Positions 1 through 12,440 of a stretch of DNA of 64,000 nt are shown here, in pieces. The stretch lies in NCBI RefSeq assembly GCF_963662255.1, contig NC_085047.1, positions 90,330,259 to 90,394,258 on the forward strand, read 5' to 3'. The stretch's first letter is position 1. Each line of letters begins with the position of its first letter. The position numbers and the translations under genes were made by a program. Source of the stretch: Cinclus cinclus. Its lineage: Eukaryota; Chordata; Aves; Passeriformes; Cinclidae. Under the pieces are notes generated by a model, which saw only the letters and a list, made by a program, of their open reading frames with translations, did not search any database and had not been told where the DNA came from.

Positions 1-2964
1 TCTCTGTTCCAAAACCAAGACCATTTATAGCAAGAGATGGGTCGAGTTGCCAAAATCTTACTGAAAAAGTTGGAGACCAATGTTTGAGAAGCATTGTTTT
101 ATTTTTCCAGTTGTTTATAAGGAAATGGCTCAGATAGAGGCACTTACAATTCCAGTGGATGGGCCCTCTTCCATCTCCCAAACGTTTATTTTAGCCACAC
201 AGAAAAGGTGGCAGAGATTTGGAAAAGGGAATCTAATGTTACCCTTTGCTGGAAAATAGAATTTTGATTTGAAAAAAGAGAAGAAAATCAAAGGAAAATG
301 TCAGGACTTTGTTCTTAATTGAAGTGAAACAGAAGATTTTTTAATAGGTTCGAGGGAACACATGCTCCCAGAAAAGCCAGTCATCACTGTACTTTTCTGA
401 GCTGTGGAAGATTTCAGGTGTATATTCTTACTCTTCCGCGCAAGGAGCAACACTTGAAACCCATATCCCTTCCACTTGGACAATTTGTGGCTTCTGGCTT
501 GCTCCCAGTAAATTCTTCTCTTTCCCTCTGGATTTCAAACAAGAATCTTGAACTGCAAATGGAAAATTCATTGAAACTGATGTGTTTGTATTTTCATTAA
601 ATTGTAATTTCCCGGCAAAAATATCAGTTTGGAAAATTCTGGCAAAATTGACTGACAGAACACATACAGCTCTCAAAACAGAGGGAATGCTGAAGGCAAT
701 TATTTTAGGTCTAAACTCTGTAATTGGCTTCAGAGGCAAAGTATGGGTGCAGCTGAGGGCACACACCCTTTGATTTGCCAGGGAAGTAAAGCATTTCTCT
801 GAACAAGTGAATTGAATATTGTGTCCCTTTTAGTGCACTGATGATTACACAACTCTGTTTATTCTCTGGGTGTTTTTCAGCTCGTCCATCATTCCCAGCT
901 CAGATTTCTACAGTGATTTCACCAAGCTGGTTTGCTGTACGATGCAAAATGGAAGTCAAGTTAATTTCGCGCTCTACCCACCTCAGTCTGATTAACTCAA
1001 ATTAAATTTTGTGCTAATAAGTCTTAGTGTGTGACCATAATTGGAAAGCCTTGAGCTCCTCTGACTTCAGGGAAAGTGTTGTTTTCCCCTGCATCATGAA
1101 AACATTTGAATCATAACATCTGGGAAATTTGCAACAAACAATAGTATCAATTTGAGGCCTCCATACAAAGTTTTTTCTGTTTCTCATCAGGGACCATGAA
1201 TACATATCTGTATCACATTGCAACTCTTGGAACATTTGGCTCATTTAGTTTTAAGAAAACTAAAGGAGCAGGGACATTCATCTATTAAGAGGAAACTGCA
1301 GAACATCTGTGTTTCTCCATTGCATGGAAATCCTCTTGGACTAATAAGTGGCTGCTATGTCTTTAATGACTGGACAATTACTTACATCTCTTACAAAAGT
1401 CTGGACCAGTCAAGTTGGTGGGAAGTCTAGCTAAGGTTGCAATCATTCACTAGCAATTTGGAGAAAAAGGGAAAAACACAGAAATGAGAGCTGAAAGAGG
1501 GAAGGCAAGGCAAGGCTTTGATCTAAGGATAAAGAAAGCTTTAGCGCGGTAAGGAAATATGGTGAATGTGAGTTTGAGTTTATAGTCCTATAAAATCTAT
1601 ATCCTTCTTGTATTTGCTAAAGCAAAGAGCTACAGTTTTTCTTAACTACCTTATTTACCTTAAGAAAGACCTCTTGCTCCAAGTATCACCTGCTCCCAGA
1701 AGAATAAAATCATAAACCCAAATTAAAACTACAGCAGGTAAAGTTTGGGAAAAGGTAACTCTGTGTTCCGAGAAGTTCTGGTATCTTTGAAGAAGACCAA
1801 GAAAATGTGCCCAATTACTTGGTGCCAGAGATGATGCAGGAATACACTGAGATTTCAATAATGTAGAAGCATGTAAATCTGGTTGGATTACAAACAGAGA
1901 AGCCGAGTCAATGTCAAACAGGACGGAAGTAGTTGTAAATATACCTCCATTATAATGGAATGTCTGCGCCTCCTGATGGGAATTCATGGGCTATCTCCCA
2001 TAGCAGCAGGAAGATCATGATTGCACAGCAAGTTTATTAAGTATGAAACAAGCCAGCAAACCCTAATGAAGGGTTTGAGAGTCAGAAATGTCAGCACTCA
2101 CCAGAGAGCTGTTCAGCGGATGTTTTGAAGTCAAGCCCTGCTCTCTAACCTTGGGATCAATGGGGATTTGCTATTATTTTCCACAGAGGTAGGATCAAAA
2201 ACAGAGGCATGATGAAACACCTAACTGGAAGGATTGTGGCACCACTTTTGTGTCTCTATCATATCTGAATTTAATTTTAGCAATACGGAACTGGCCTCTC
2301 CTATTTGTCCTCCGTCTCTTCAACAAATAGCCTTATAAACAAAACATTCTCAAAGCAGAAAGAACAGATCGCATATGGCTCTAACAACAACTTTTTGGTC
2401 TGACTGCCCCATAATATAGGAAAATCAGAATACAAAATAACTGCAAATAAGACAAGCTAGCCTACTTGTACATCTTTTCAATTGCAAAATGAAGCAATGA
2501 GATCTGGACTTGTGTAGCAAATAACCCTATTTTTTTTCCCTCCCTACTGCCATGGGAGTTTATTTAACCAGGGAGTATTGTCTATATGTGACATCATCTT
2601 GAAACAACAGCTTTAAAAGTGGAGACAGGTAATATTATCCATTAATTATATTCCACATCTGTAAGGCATATACAGTGTGCTGTGGATAAATAATGCAACC
2701 TTTGGCAGAGAATTTCCTGACTCTCTGTAGCCAGATTTCTCATTTACAGTTTTCTCATGGTTATGTACAATGGGAGCAGATTGGTCTCTAGCAGTCGATC
2801 GGGAAGGGTAGGATTTTAGTGATGTAGGAGCATAAAGCAAATGAAGGGGACTCCCATCTCCCAGTACTGTGCACTGCCACCTACAATAGTGGAAGTCAGC
2901 TGTAAAATCTGGTGCATGAAAACATAACATACACCCAGTGTGCCAACACTTGTGATGGTATATA
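1..2964. other. Single-copy AT-rich DNA, no gene seen
   Basis: No repeat family, RNA gene or convincing coding exon is visible. Open frames here reach only about 110 codons (the longest is on the minus strand at 1655-1987), which is expected by chance at this base composition. None shows a recognisable domain. The stretch ends where the TTTTTC tract starts. Confidence 0.6.
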
Positions 2965-3251
2965 TTTTTCTTTTTCTTTTTCTTTTTCTTTTTCTTTTTC
3001 TTTTTCTTTTTCTTTTTCTTTTTCTTTTTCTTTTTCTTTTTCTTTTTCTTTTTCTTTTTCTTTTTCTTTTTCTTTTTCTTTTTCTTTTTCTTTTTCTTTT
3101 TCTTTTTCTTTCTTTTTCTTTTTCTTTCTTTTTCTTTCCCTTTTTCTTTTCCTTTTTCTTTTTCTTTTTCTTTTTCTTTTTCTTTTTCTTTTTCTTTTTC
3201 TTTTTCTTTTTCTTTTTCTTTTCCTTTTCCTTTTCCTTTTTTCTTTTTTTT
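2965..3251. repeat. (TTTTTC)n hexanucleotide microsatellite
   Basis: About 285 bp of near-perfect TTTTTC units on the plus strand, so the tract is all pyrimidine on one strand and all purine on the other. The first 140 bp or so are uninterrupted. Between about 3108 and 3165 several shorter CTTT and CCCTTT units break the register, and the period then resumes. The last units drift to TTTTCC and the tract ends in a T run. The lysine/arginine-rich and phenylalanine/serine-rich frames read through it are artefacts of the six-base period. The real allele length may differ because such tracts are hard to assemble. Confidence 0.97.
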
Positions 3252-6200
3252 ACACTACGTATGGGGAATACTTTTATTTTTGCAAATAAAAAGCAGGAAT
3301 TCAGGTTCCCAAGGATGGAGTTGCTACACCAGTATTTGTGGATTGACATGTATATGGTCAATCATGGTTTGATTTAGATGTCTGCTGAGCCCTTGCTTAA
3401 AGTCTTACATTTGGCTGCAACAGGACAGTCACAGAGAAATCTCTTCAAGAGCTAAAGATCTTACCTGAACCATGGGAGACCCTCAAAGCACAGAGATTTC
3501 CTTCTGACACACATGAGAAAACAGGACCCCAAGCACAGTGCAATGTTCTCCTATAGATCTGAGTAGTTGCTGTTATTAAGGAGCCTGCTTCAAGCTGGTG
3601 GTGCTGTCTCAGAGCCTGCCAGGCTGTGCCAAGTGTGGGCTCTCTCCCACATACAGACTGGCTAGAGAGAAGGTTCCAAGCCACGCTGCTCTGCTCTTTT
3701 CCAAGTGTTCCCACTCTCTTATTCCTCTTTTTCGTGCCAGAGGATGAGGCAAGGATAGACTTCAACCCACTTAGGCTGTGGTATGCTATTGAGTGGTTTG
3801 TTTGGCCTCAATAGATAAGTCACAAATTTTCTTGTCATCGTGACTGGCTTTTGCTATATTATCAGCTTGAATGTTGCTGAGGGGTTTTTGACAGGGGATG
3901 TGACTGGGCTTTTAACAGTCTGTGGCATATGGGAATATACATCAAGCCGTTGAGAATATTTCATCACAAAGGAGCTTTGGAAAGAGCACGTCATATACAC
4001 CTGCCAAGAGGCATCTCAAATAATTGAGCTGATGATAGTGGAACGAGTAAACTGTTTATGAGAGAGTGACACTGCATCCAGCACACAGAGGACTGGCATT
4101 ATAATTAATTAATGCTCATAGATGTTTCCTCAGCACAGATGCTATGGTTTTCTGTACTTCATCTTTGACAAGGGAATGCAGAAGTGAAAATGCTCTGTCA
4201 TTTTTGTCATGTCTTCCCTCTCGTTAATGCCTCACACAATTCGTAGTTTCAAGGTCACTTTATTTACTGATGATTCTCTGTCACCAGCAATACCAATGTT
4301 GTGCTAAAATAAATCAAAATATGTTTATTGTAACACCCTCTAGACCTCTTAATTTATCTCCATTCCTAACAGTGGGAAAATAGCAATAAGGTAAGCTCAA
4401 TTAATATAAAAATAAAATTTGCTTAGAGTATGTATTTTACAGCCCTGGTATTTAGTGACAAGCCACATTATTCAAATAGGAATAAAAATATTTATAGACT
4501 GTGTTTTTCAGATGGGCTTGCAATAGAGCCAGCATGAGTAACATATGATGAGATTCCACAATCACATTTCTCCCACACACATATTGATGGAAACCCTCCC
4601 AGCCAAACACAATTGCATACATCTCTTTTTTCAATCTGTGCATACGTTATTACTGTGGAGGTGGAAGAGCTGCATACATAAACCACTCACTGCCCTACCT
4701 GTAGTAACAGAGCCATAAGTCATCTCTTGGATGCATCCATCTGCATTTTTATTATTTACATCATTTGATGAAGGTGGATTCCTGCCAGCATCCCATTGAA
4801 ATGCAATCATTAACAGATCTGAGTGTTACCAAGACTTCTGAAAAATAAGGTAAAAACTTGGAAAGATTACTTGCAACCTCTAATGTCTTTTAAAGTCAAA
4901 TACTCAACAACAGTAGCACATCTTTCTACCAATTTTTTAGGGTTATCCTAAGCTGAAAGAACAGGCTGAAAATATTTTACTCTCATGATGGACTTGTTCC
5001 TTTCTTAGGTGTCTGGAACATGATGCAGATTTGTGTCATGATGTATCCTGGCAGACTGAAGTTCTCAGGGTTTTAGTACAGGAATGGCAGTTTTACACAA
5101 CCTGAATGTTAGATCCACATGTGCTTGAGTATGCAGTGTGCTTGTGGACACACTTAACATGATGATTAGCAGCTCTGTCCTTTATAAAAAAATCTCTGGC
5201 TGACAATTGTGTGAAGTTTGAGAGCTGTGACTGTTTATGGATTTTACAAGCATTATTTTGACTGGGGTACTGAAATTTTGGTTGGGCTTTGCAGTGACAT
5301 TTATGTTAGGAATAATCTCTATCAGTGATACCCAGTCTCTTACTGGCAAGGTGGCACTAGTTCTGATGTGGTCTTTACTTTCCTTAACTTTCTTCTTCAT
5401 TAAGGCAGCATCTTTGGTTTATTTGCTACCCATGTATTCATTGCTCCCATTTTGAAGGGTGATTTTTCCTTTTCTCTGGCAGCATAATTTCTTGTGACAG
5501 CCACCCACTGTGTTTGTGGGCTCTCATTCATTTGCCACAGACTTTTCCTTCATTTGCAGGTGCATAACCTCCACATAAGATGCAAACACTGACAGCTATG
5601 TTTTGATTGGAAATGGATCTTATCAGCACTTTCATCATCCCTATAGTTTTAGCAGTACTTTTTGCTTAGCTTCAGTCAACCTGAATTAATTCTGACTGAA
5701 TTTTTCTCATATATTACTTACTTTTGGATCAATTTCATCCCTATAAATAAACACAGAATCCTTCATTACCAAACCTGTCATAAACCACTCTGTGGGTTCA
5801 CTTTCGATGTTGTTCCAAGCCATTAAATTCATGGCTTGCCAATACTGGATTAGCTTTTTGGAGAGAACAGTTTAGATATTCAGCTAAAACCTAGCCAAGC
5901 TCTATCCATGTTGCTATCTCTTCTTCCTACTCAGGTTAAACAGAAAATGTGTAGCTCCTTCTTTATTGTGACCTGCAGTGAAATGCAAGCCAAGCTTTCT
6001 CTGTTTCTTGTAGTCCTACTGCTTATCAGAAGAGCTGCCTTTCTGTTCTTTGGCTACACTAGGCATGGATTACAGGATATTTTGTCCTTTCAAGGAGGGT
6101 CCTGTCCTTTACCTTGTGTTAAACCCTATCATATATTTCACTGTGCTGAGATTTGGAAATTAGGACTCTGTACAATGGGAATTATGGCAGTGCACTGTGC

Positions 6201-8892
6201 TCCAGAATGTGTTGGAGAGTGTGTATATGAGACTGGTGTTAGAATTATTTTCCTATTTGCTTTGCCATATATAGTTATAGTAAATAAAGGCAGTGAAGTC
6301 AAAACAGAGCAGTAACAATTACAGTATAACAAGAGAATGTCTAAAACCTTCTTTTTCATTCTTGTGACAAAGTACAGTCTCAGCATAATTAATGAATTGT
6401 GCTTCTGGGGATATCTTGTAGGCATCAACTGTGCCTTTAAAAAAAGATCCAGTGAGAAGAACAGCACCTTTTCCTGCTGATCTGATCAGCTTCCCAGCAT
6501 ATCAAATGGAAATAAGCATATTAGAAAGAACTGAGCAGACCTCATGAAATGATTTAGTGTAGTGTCACAGGGTAACTCTCAATAAATTGAGTACACGGTA
6601 ATTGTTCACATCTGACTGTAAGCTTTCAGATGTAAACTAAAAAGAAAGAAACAAACAAAAGTGTGGTATTCTACTGGCCAATAATTATAAGTTCAGCAGA
6701 ACATTAGCATATTAATTGCATGGTAATCTTGTAAAAACAACACAATCATAATGTGTTGCTAGCTGCTATCTTTGGGTAGCATTTTGATAGCAGCATTCAT
6801 GCTTTAGGAGACAATGCCAAGATAATGTGGGTGCCTATATCTCACTGAAGGTTACTTAAGAAATTTTGAGAATGCTGCTGAGAATGCTTGCCTTGTTGAT
6901 CCTGATGTTATACTTTAATTTGCTGTTACAAATCTTGTAGTTTAAAGCTATTTTATTAGTTGGTTTCTCATGAGTTTTAAATGGTTCTGGGAGTCTCCCG
7001 CATATTGCAAAGCCCTACAGAAGTCCCCAGGAGTGGCACTGTCCTGTGGCATGGCCCTTCCAACTGCATGTCCCCTGGGAGGCTCAGGTTGTCTGACGTC
7101 TAAGCCATGGGGTACAGTTTCACCACTAGATGGGAGCATCGGTTATTTAACCTTTACTTTGAAATTATGCTCTCCCAACCTCCGAAAGTCATATTCACTC
7201 TTGGGTTTTGTTTCAAACTTGCAGGAGACCTGAACCTCCTCTGATCGCTGTAGAGTGCATTCCAGGGATGCTGGCTAACACTGATCCCTGGAGAACATCC
7301 CTCTCAGCTGATGCCTTACATGACCAGCGTTCAAAGTGGTCCCTACTGTTTAGTATGGAAGCACACAGTTACTGCCCAAGTCTTGAGGGACATGCTGAGA
7401 ATTGCAAGAATGGTCTAGTAAAGTCGTTTTATGGCTTATTGTTTCATTGGGAAATGGAACATCAGTAGTTTGCCAATTGTCTGAAGATCATCCTGATCAC
7501 CAGAGAAAATGAAGGAAAAAGAAAGACAGACTTGACTTCCATGGTTCAAAAAACAGTGGTGGAGTTAGTGCATTTCTAGAAAGAGGCACAGAAAGAAAAT
7601 GAAACTTTATAGTCTAACCCAGCTGCAGGACATCCTCTCCAACTCCTGCAACTGCTGGGATGCTTGCACAACTCTTTAAGGTGAGATCCAATATTTAAAC
7701 GGGTCTGTGGTTCAGTGAATGTCCCTCACCAAAAGGATCTCCATCTAGGGGTGTCTCTGATTCTTAGGGGCTCTGTTCAGTTAAAATATTCCCTTCTTCA
7801 CCCAAGCCATGTTTGTAATGCTTGAACTGGATACAGATATCCTTTAGCATTTTTTCCACACAACCATTGCCTGTCCTTGGCTTGCTGCTTCTTGAATAGG
7901 AAGAAGGCACACAGAAAACCAAGCTAAGGGATGTCCCTGGGCTCCGTTTAATTATAAACAAGCTATTCATCCATTATGAGGGAAATGCTGCCTACAGAAG
8001 TAGGATGGAGTACAGACCTCGATGCACAACCTCTTTTTTGAGTTGAGAACTGCATTGTCTTCACATGTGCATGACTGACAGCCACACTTAAGAAACAACC
8101 AAGAGAAATAATACGTGTGGACCATTACTAACTCAGGACTGAAACTTGGCATGAGGGAAGCCCAAAATCTGCTGGGCGGTAAAGGGTTCATTGTGTGCCT
8201 CCAGCCATGGGCTGTGAGAGTTATGAAAAGCAGGATCTGCAGCAGTCAGTCAGCTTTCACCCAAGCAGCCATTCTTTCCTGAGGAAAAAACAAGAGAAAG
8301 GACATGTGGCCAAGATCTTTCTAGGAAAGGTAAGGATTCAGTTCAGCACTTATATGCAAGACAGCCTAGAGATTTCAGGAACTGGAAAGAGGTCACAAAT
8401 CAAGAAGGCACAAGGGTGAAGAATCAGGCTCTGTCTGCCAGCCAAGTGAGAATGAGCTGTGGAGGAGATGCAACAAGTGGCTGTGGTGTGAACATGGACA
8501 ACTGAAATCTGCAAATCAGAGGGGAGAGTGGGGGAGGTCACTGGGATAATGAAGCATCCCAGGGTAGCCACTGACTGTCAGCACTGAGTTTTGGCAGGAG
8601 AGATGTGCCAGCCAGGAAATAGCTGGTGTCATGGGGCTGCTGGAACATGAGGCATGGGCTGCACTTAGGAGGCATGACACGTGGCTTTATCAAGGGAGTT
8701 TTACTTTTCTCCAAGCACCTCTCACTTCCAGCTTCACAAAAATGAGATTTAGCCTCTGCAGCTAGGAAGAACCTCTTGAAAAGAGAAAGTTGCTATGCAT
8801 TCAAGACCCTGAAAACTGAAGGCAAATAGAAAACACAAAACTTGGGGGAAAATGTACTTTTAACACAGTCATGATTTTCTCTGAACATGACA
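3252..8892. other. Single-copy DNA, no gene seen
   Basis: No transposon family is recognised and no frame looks coding. The longest frame is about 135 codons (5908-6315, plus strand), rich in hydrophobic residues and cysteine, with no family resemblance; this fits chance. A candidate CTCF-like motif lies at 7123-7136 and is listed separately. Confidence 0.55.
7123..7136 (+). promoter_or_regulatory. CTCF-like motif (one mismatch)
   Basis: CCACTAGATGGGAG matches the vertebrate CTCF core CCASYAGRKGGCRS at 13 of 14 positions; the expected C at position 12 is G. CTCF is the zinc-finger protein that anchors chromatin loops and insulators. A single-site match is weak evidence, because such matches also occur by chance in long sequences, and the missing C is a well-conserved position. 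Confidence 0.25.
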
Positions 8893-9578
8893 TTTTAGAT
8901 AGCAGATGAGAGGCTGGGCATGAGCTGACAGTTCAAGCTCACAGCTCAGAAGAGCAATCACATCCCTGGCTGCATCCAAAGCAGAGTGGCCAGCAGGGTC
9001 AGGGAGGTGATTCTGCCCCTCTGCTCTGCTCTGCTCTGCTCTTTTCTGGTAAGACCCCACATGGAACACTGCATCCACCTCTGGAATCCCAGTATAGGAA
9101 GGACATCAGCCTGTTGGAGCAAGTTCAGAGCAGGAAATGAAGATGATGAGAGGGATGGAGCACCACTCCCATGAGGAAAGGCTAAGAAAACTGGGATTTT
9201 TCCATCTGGAAAGGAGAAGGCTTTGGGGTGTCCTAACTATAGCCTTCCAATACCTGAAGAGAACCTAACAGAACGATGGAGAGAGATTATTTGCAAGGAC
9301 ATTTAGTGACAAGGGGGGTTGACTTTAAATTGAAAGGTTTAGACTAGATACTGGGAAGAAATTCTTGGCTTTGAGGATGGTGAGGCACTGGAACAGAGGC
9401 TCACTACAAGGCTCAGAGCACTTGTAGTTGCCCCATCTCTGAAAGCATTCAAGGCCAGTTTGGATGGGACCCTATACATCCTGGTCTAGTGCAAGGTATC
9501 CCTGCCCATGGCAGGGGAACTGAAACAGGGTGATGTTTATGGTCCCTCCCAACCCAAGCCAACATATTTTATGATTTG
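8893..9578 (+). mobile_element. CR1 LINE, 5'-truncated, plus strand
   Basis: A chicken-repeat-1 non-LTR retrotransposon fragment covering the end of ORF2 and the 3' UTR. The translation shows decayed landmarks of the CR1 ORF2 C-terminus: DERLGMS near 8905, AQKSNHIPGCI near 8940-8975, SRVREVILPLCSAL near 8990-9030 and VRPHMEHCIHLW near 9050-9085. The 3' part carries the conserved stretch around the GATACTGGGAAGAAATTCTT segment (about 9345-9365), then the GTGAGGCACTGGAACAG block (about 9380-9396), and ends near TTTTATGATTTG, a decayed form of the CR1 3' tail. Several frameshifts and stops make it inactive. 5' truncation is normal for LINE copies. A small CTGCT expansion sits inside the coding part. 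Confidence 0.93.
9019..9042 (+). repeat. Short (CTGCT)n expansion inside CR1
   Basis: Four to five CTGCT units lie at the point where other CR1 copies have a single CTCTGCTCTGGT-like segment. This duplication lengthens the Leu-Cys-Ser-Ala part of the decayed ORF and is best read as replication slippage after insertion. Confidence 0.8.
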
Positions 9579-10637
9579 TTCATGTCTAAAGTTGATGTCA
9601 CCGTAAGTACCCTTCTTCTGTGCCAGAGGCTCTAGCTTGAAGTGTCTCATTATCTTTGAGTGAAGTGACTTGAGCCTCCCGGCTGTGTCCTGACAGCCTG
9701 CTTTTCCAAGGCATGATGCAGAACCATGTTCCTCACCGGCTGCCAGCAGAGGAAGACACACTCTGAAGTCTGGGATGTGTGAGGAATTGTATTTCTTCCT
9801 CATTAGCACTCACAGGGCTTTGGTGTGCACACAGCACAGACTTGCCAGTCCTGCAGGAGCACACAGCCCTGTCTGGGAACACAAGTACACACCACACAAA
9901 GCAGTAAAATGGCATCGCTGTTTATTGCTGGACAGAGCCTACCTGGTTGAAGTATGACAAACTGTTGAGCCCCAAAGCACAGATTTGCTGTAAAACACAA
10001 ATAATATGTTGAAAACAAATAGTTTTTCACTTAATCATTCAATTTATCTGCAACCTCAAAAGAGATTGTTGTTTATTGACCAAGTGAGTAGTGAAGTGGC
10101 TGAGTATCACATTCCATCAAAATTATGTAGGTTCAGCTAGGAGTAAAAGCTGTCCTCAGCTTGGTTTCATGCAAGACTGTGATGTGACTTACATTGAGAT
10201 CAGATTTCATTGGCAAATCAAGTAAGAACCAAAGTGAGGTGCAGAGAACTCATTTAGAATCACAGCTGAAATAATACGAAACATGCAAGTGAAAAAATTA
10301 CTGACAAAATTAAATGCTTTTCTTCCCTATTAAAATAGTTTCAAGTTTGTTCCTGTGTGAAAGTCACTTGCAAAGACTCTAGGGCATTAAAATTAAGCTT
10401 GCTTCTTTTGATTTAGTCAAGGAATTAGCTGCATTAGAAACTCATGCAGGGACACCAGCTAGAAGAAAATCAGAACCATCAAAGATATGAGATCTGGCAA
10501 AGCTCTCAAAGGCAGTACATTGACAATTAAGTTTCTCACTAATCCCCATGATACATGTGTGCTTATAAGCCTGTGGAAATTGTGTTTAATTCTTTTTCCC
10601 TGCTAAATAAGTAAATTATTCCCATTTTTTCATTAGA
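9579..10637. other. Single-copy DNA between CR1 and pyrimidine tract
   Basis: Overlapping minus-strand frames of up to 90 codons occur at 9537-10030 but share no features with known proteins, and part of the first overlaps the CR1 tail. Nothing else is recognised. Confidence 0.5.
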
Positions 10638-11113
10638 CCTTTCCTTTCCTTTCCTTTCCTTCCTTTCCTTTCCTTTCCTTTCCTTTCCTTTCCTTTCCTT
10701 TCCTTTCCTTTCCTTTCCTTTCCTTTCCTTTCCTTTCCTTCCTTTCCTTCCTTTCCTTTCCTTTCCTTTCCTTTCCTTTCCTTTCCTTTCCTTTCCTTTC
10801 CTTTTCCTTTCCTTTCCTTTCCTTTCCTTTCCTTTCTTCTTTCCTTTCCTTTCCTTTCCTTTCCTTTTCCTCTTTCCTTTCCTTTCCTTTCCTTTCCTTT
10901 CCTCTCCTTCCTCCTTCTCTCTTCCTCTCCTCTCCTCTCCTCTCCTCTCCTCTCCTCTCCTCTCCTCTCCTCTCTCCTCTCCTCTCCTCTCCTCTCCTCT
11001 CCTCTCCTCCTCTCCTCTCCTCTCCTCTCCTCTCTCCTCTCCTCTCCTCTCCTCTCCTCTCCTCTCCTCTCCTCTCCTCTCCTCTCCTCTCCTCTCCTCT
11101 CCTCTCCTTTTTC
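10638..11113. repeat. Two-part pyrimidine tract: (CCTTT)n then (CCTCT)n
   Basis: A 476-bp homopyrimidine block on the plus strand with a five-base period. From 10638 to about 10900 the unit is CCTTT with occasional CCTT, CCTTTT and CTTCTTT variants. From about 10925 to 11108 it is CCTCT with a few CTC deletions. The junction at about 10900-10925 is irregular. The opposite strand is pure purine, which gives the false Glu/Arg/Gly/Lys-rich frames of 166-193 codons on the minus strand. Such mirror-symmetric tracts can form triplex (H-DNA) structures under supercoiling; that is a general property of the class and was not tested here. Confidence 0.97.
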
Positions 11114-12440
11114 CATTTAAATAAAGTTGATTTGCTTTCAGCACCTAGATTGACCTTTGTGACCATGACAAGATCAGAATTTTAAAAGTTGCACCAAATT
11201 TCACCTTATGTTATATGTGAATCCACTTTAATTAATAAGGTTGCATAGTTAATATAGCTAATTCTTTATAAGTAAGGCCCATTCTGGATCCTGTTTATTC
11301 AGTAACTCACTAAAACACAATGGTTTGTTTTAAACCAATCTAATCTCTAACTACTTAAAATGCAGCTCATGGGATTGATAAATATGCTTGGCTCAGGAGG
11401 AAAAATACCACATTTGCAAAGATGCATATCAGCATTAAGTATGGAATTGAAAAGCCCATAGAAATGTTGGCTTGACAGAGGAAGATGGAGCATCCACTCT
11501 CTTCCTCTGAGGCTAGGTAACTTTATTAGTGTCCAGCTTATAGTGGGTACTTTGCCTCTTTCACCACTCACACTTCCATTCTTTCCAAAGGGCAGAGTCA
11601 TCCTTTATAAGCAAAGGCTCACATCTTGGATGCAGTGCTCCTGGCCAACAACGGCTCCACAGGAGCATTTAAAGAAATAACTCTTATATTTTCCTTACAA
11701 ATACTGAACTTCTGTGGATTACTCTGCTCAGTACCCAAAGTTCAGTGCCTTGGAAATATTCCAGAAGAGCAGCTTGGTCCAACATTGAGAAATAGTGTTG
11801 TCTGGTGCTTGCAAAGTTCGCAGAAGAGGGTCAGCTTTGCCAGACCTTCTGATTCACATCAAAGTAGCTGAAATAATTCATAGAAATTTGTTGCTTCAAA
11901 ATAAAGTTTTCCTATCTTATGAAGAAAGGTGAAGACATGCATGAAAAAGATGCAATGAAGGCAAAATGTGAAAACTGAAACCAAACATTATTGTACATTA
12001 ACATACAAGTAACTATTAGCTGAAAGCATTTTAGATAGTTTTCTTGGGCTATTTTTTTAATGGTTGTAGTAACATTTTTGAAGTAGCTGATTTGGGATAA
12101 AAATGTGTCCTTTATATCAAAATCTCTTTTAGGGCAAAATGCATATGGAGCACATCTGAGCAAATAAATTTGCCACAGTGAACTCAAAGGATTGTCACTT
12201 GATATCATGCTGGAGAGCTATTCTTTTGGATCTTAGAAAGAAAACCTCACCTGCCATGTGGAAAGGAACAAATGAACTAAGGTATTTTCTCAGGTAACCT
12301 TATAATGATAGCTAATCAAGAAACGGCATAGAAAGAAATGCAAGGATATGTTTGTCTTTTCCAATGGAAGTGAGCAAGAATCATCTCTATGACAGAAGTT
12401 TTCTATGTCTGTCGTGTAACCCGAGTGAGCTTGGCAAGTC
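11114..12440. other. Single-copy AT-rich DNA, no gene seen
   Basis: No repeat family or plausible exon is recognised. The short frames (up to 98 codons, minus strand 11912-12208) have no recognisable motif. Confidence 0.5.

Noticed and set aside
2816..3377. Lys/Arg-rich and Phe/Ser/Leu-rich frames of 125-181 codons
   Set aside because: They come from the TTTTTC array and carry no other sequence of note.
10563..11166. Minus-strand frames of 166-193 codons rich in Glu, Arg, Gly and Lys
   Set aside because: They are translations of the CCTTT/CCTCT array; a five-base period gives open frames in all three registers.
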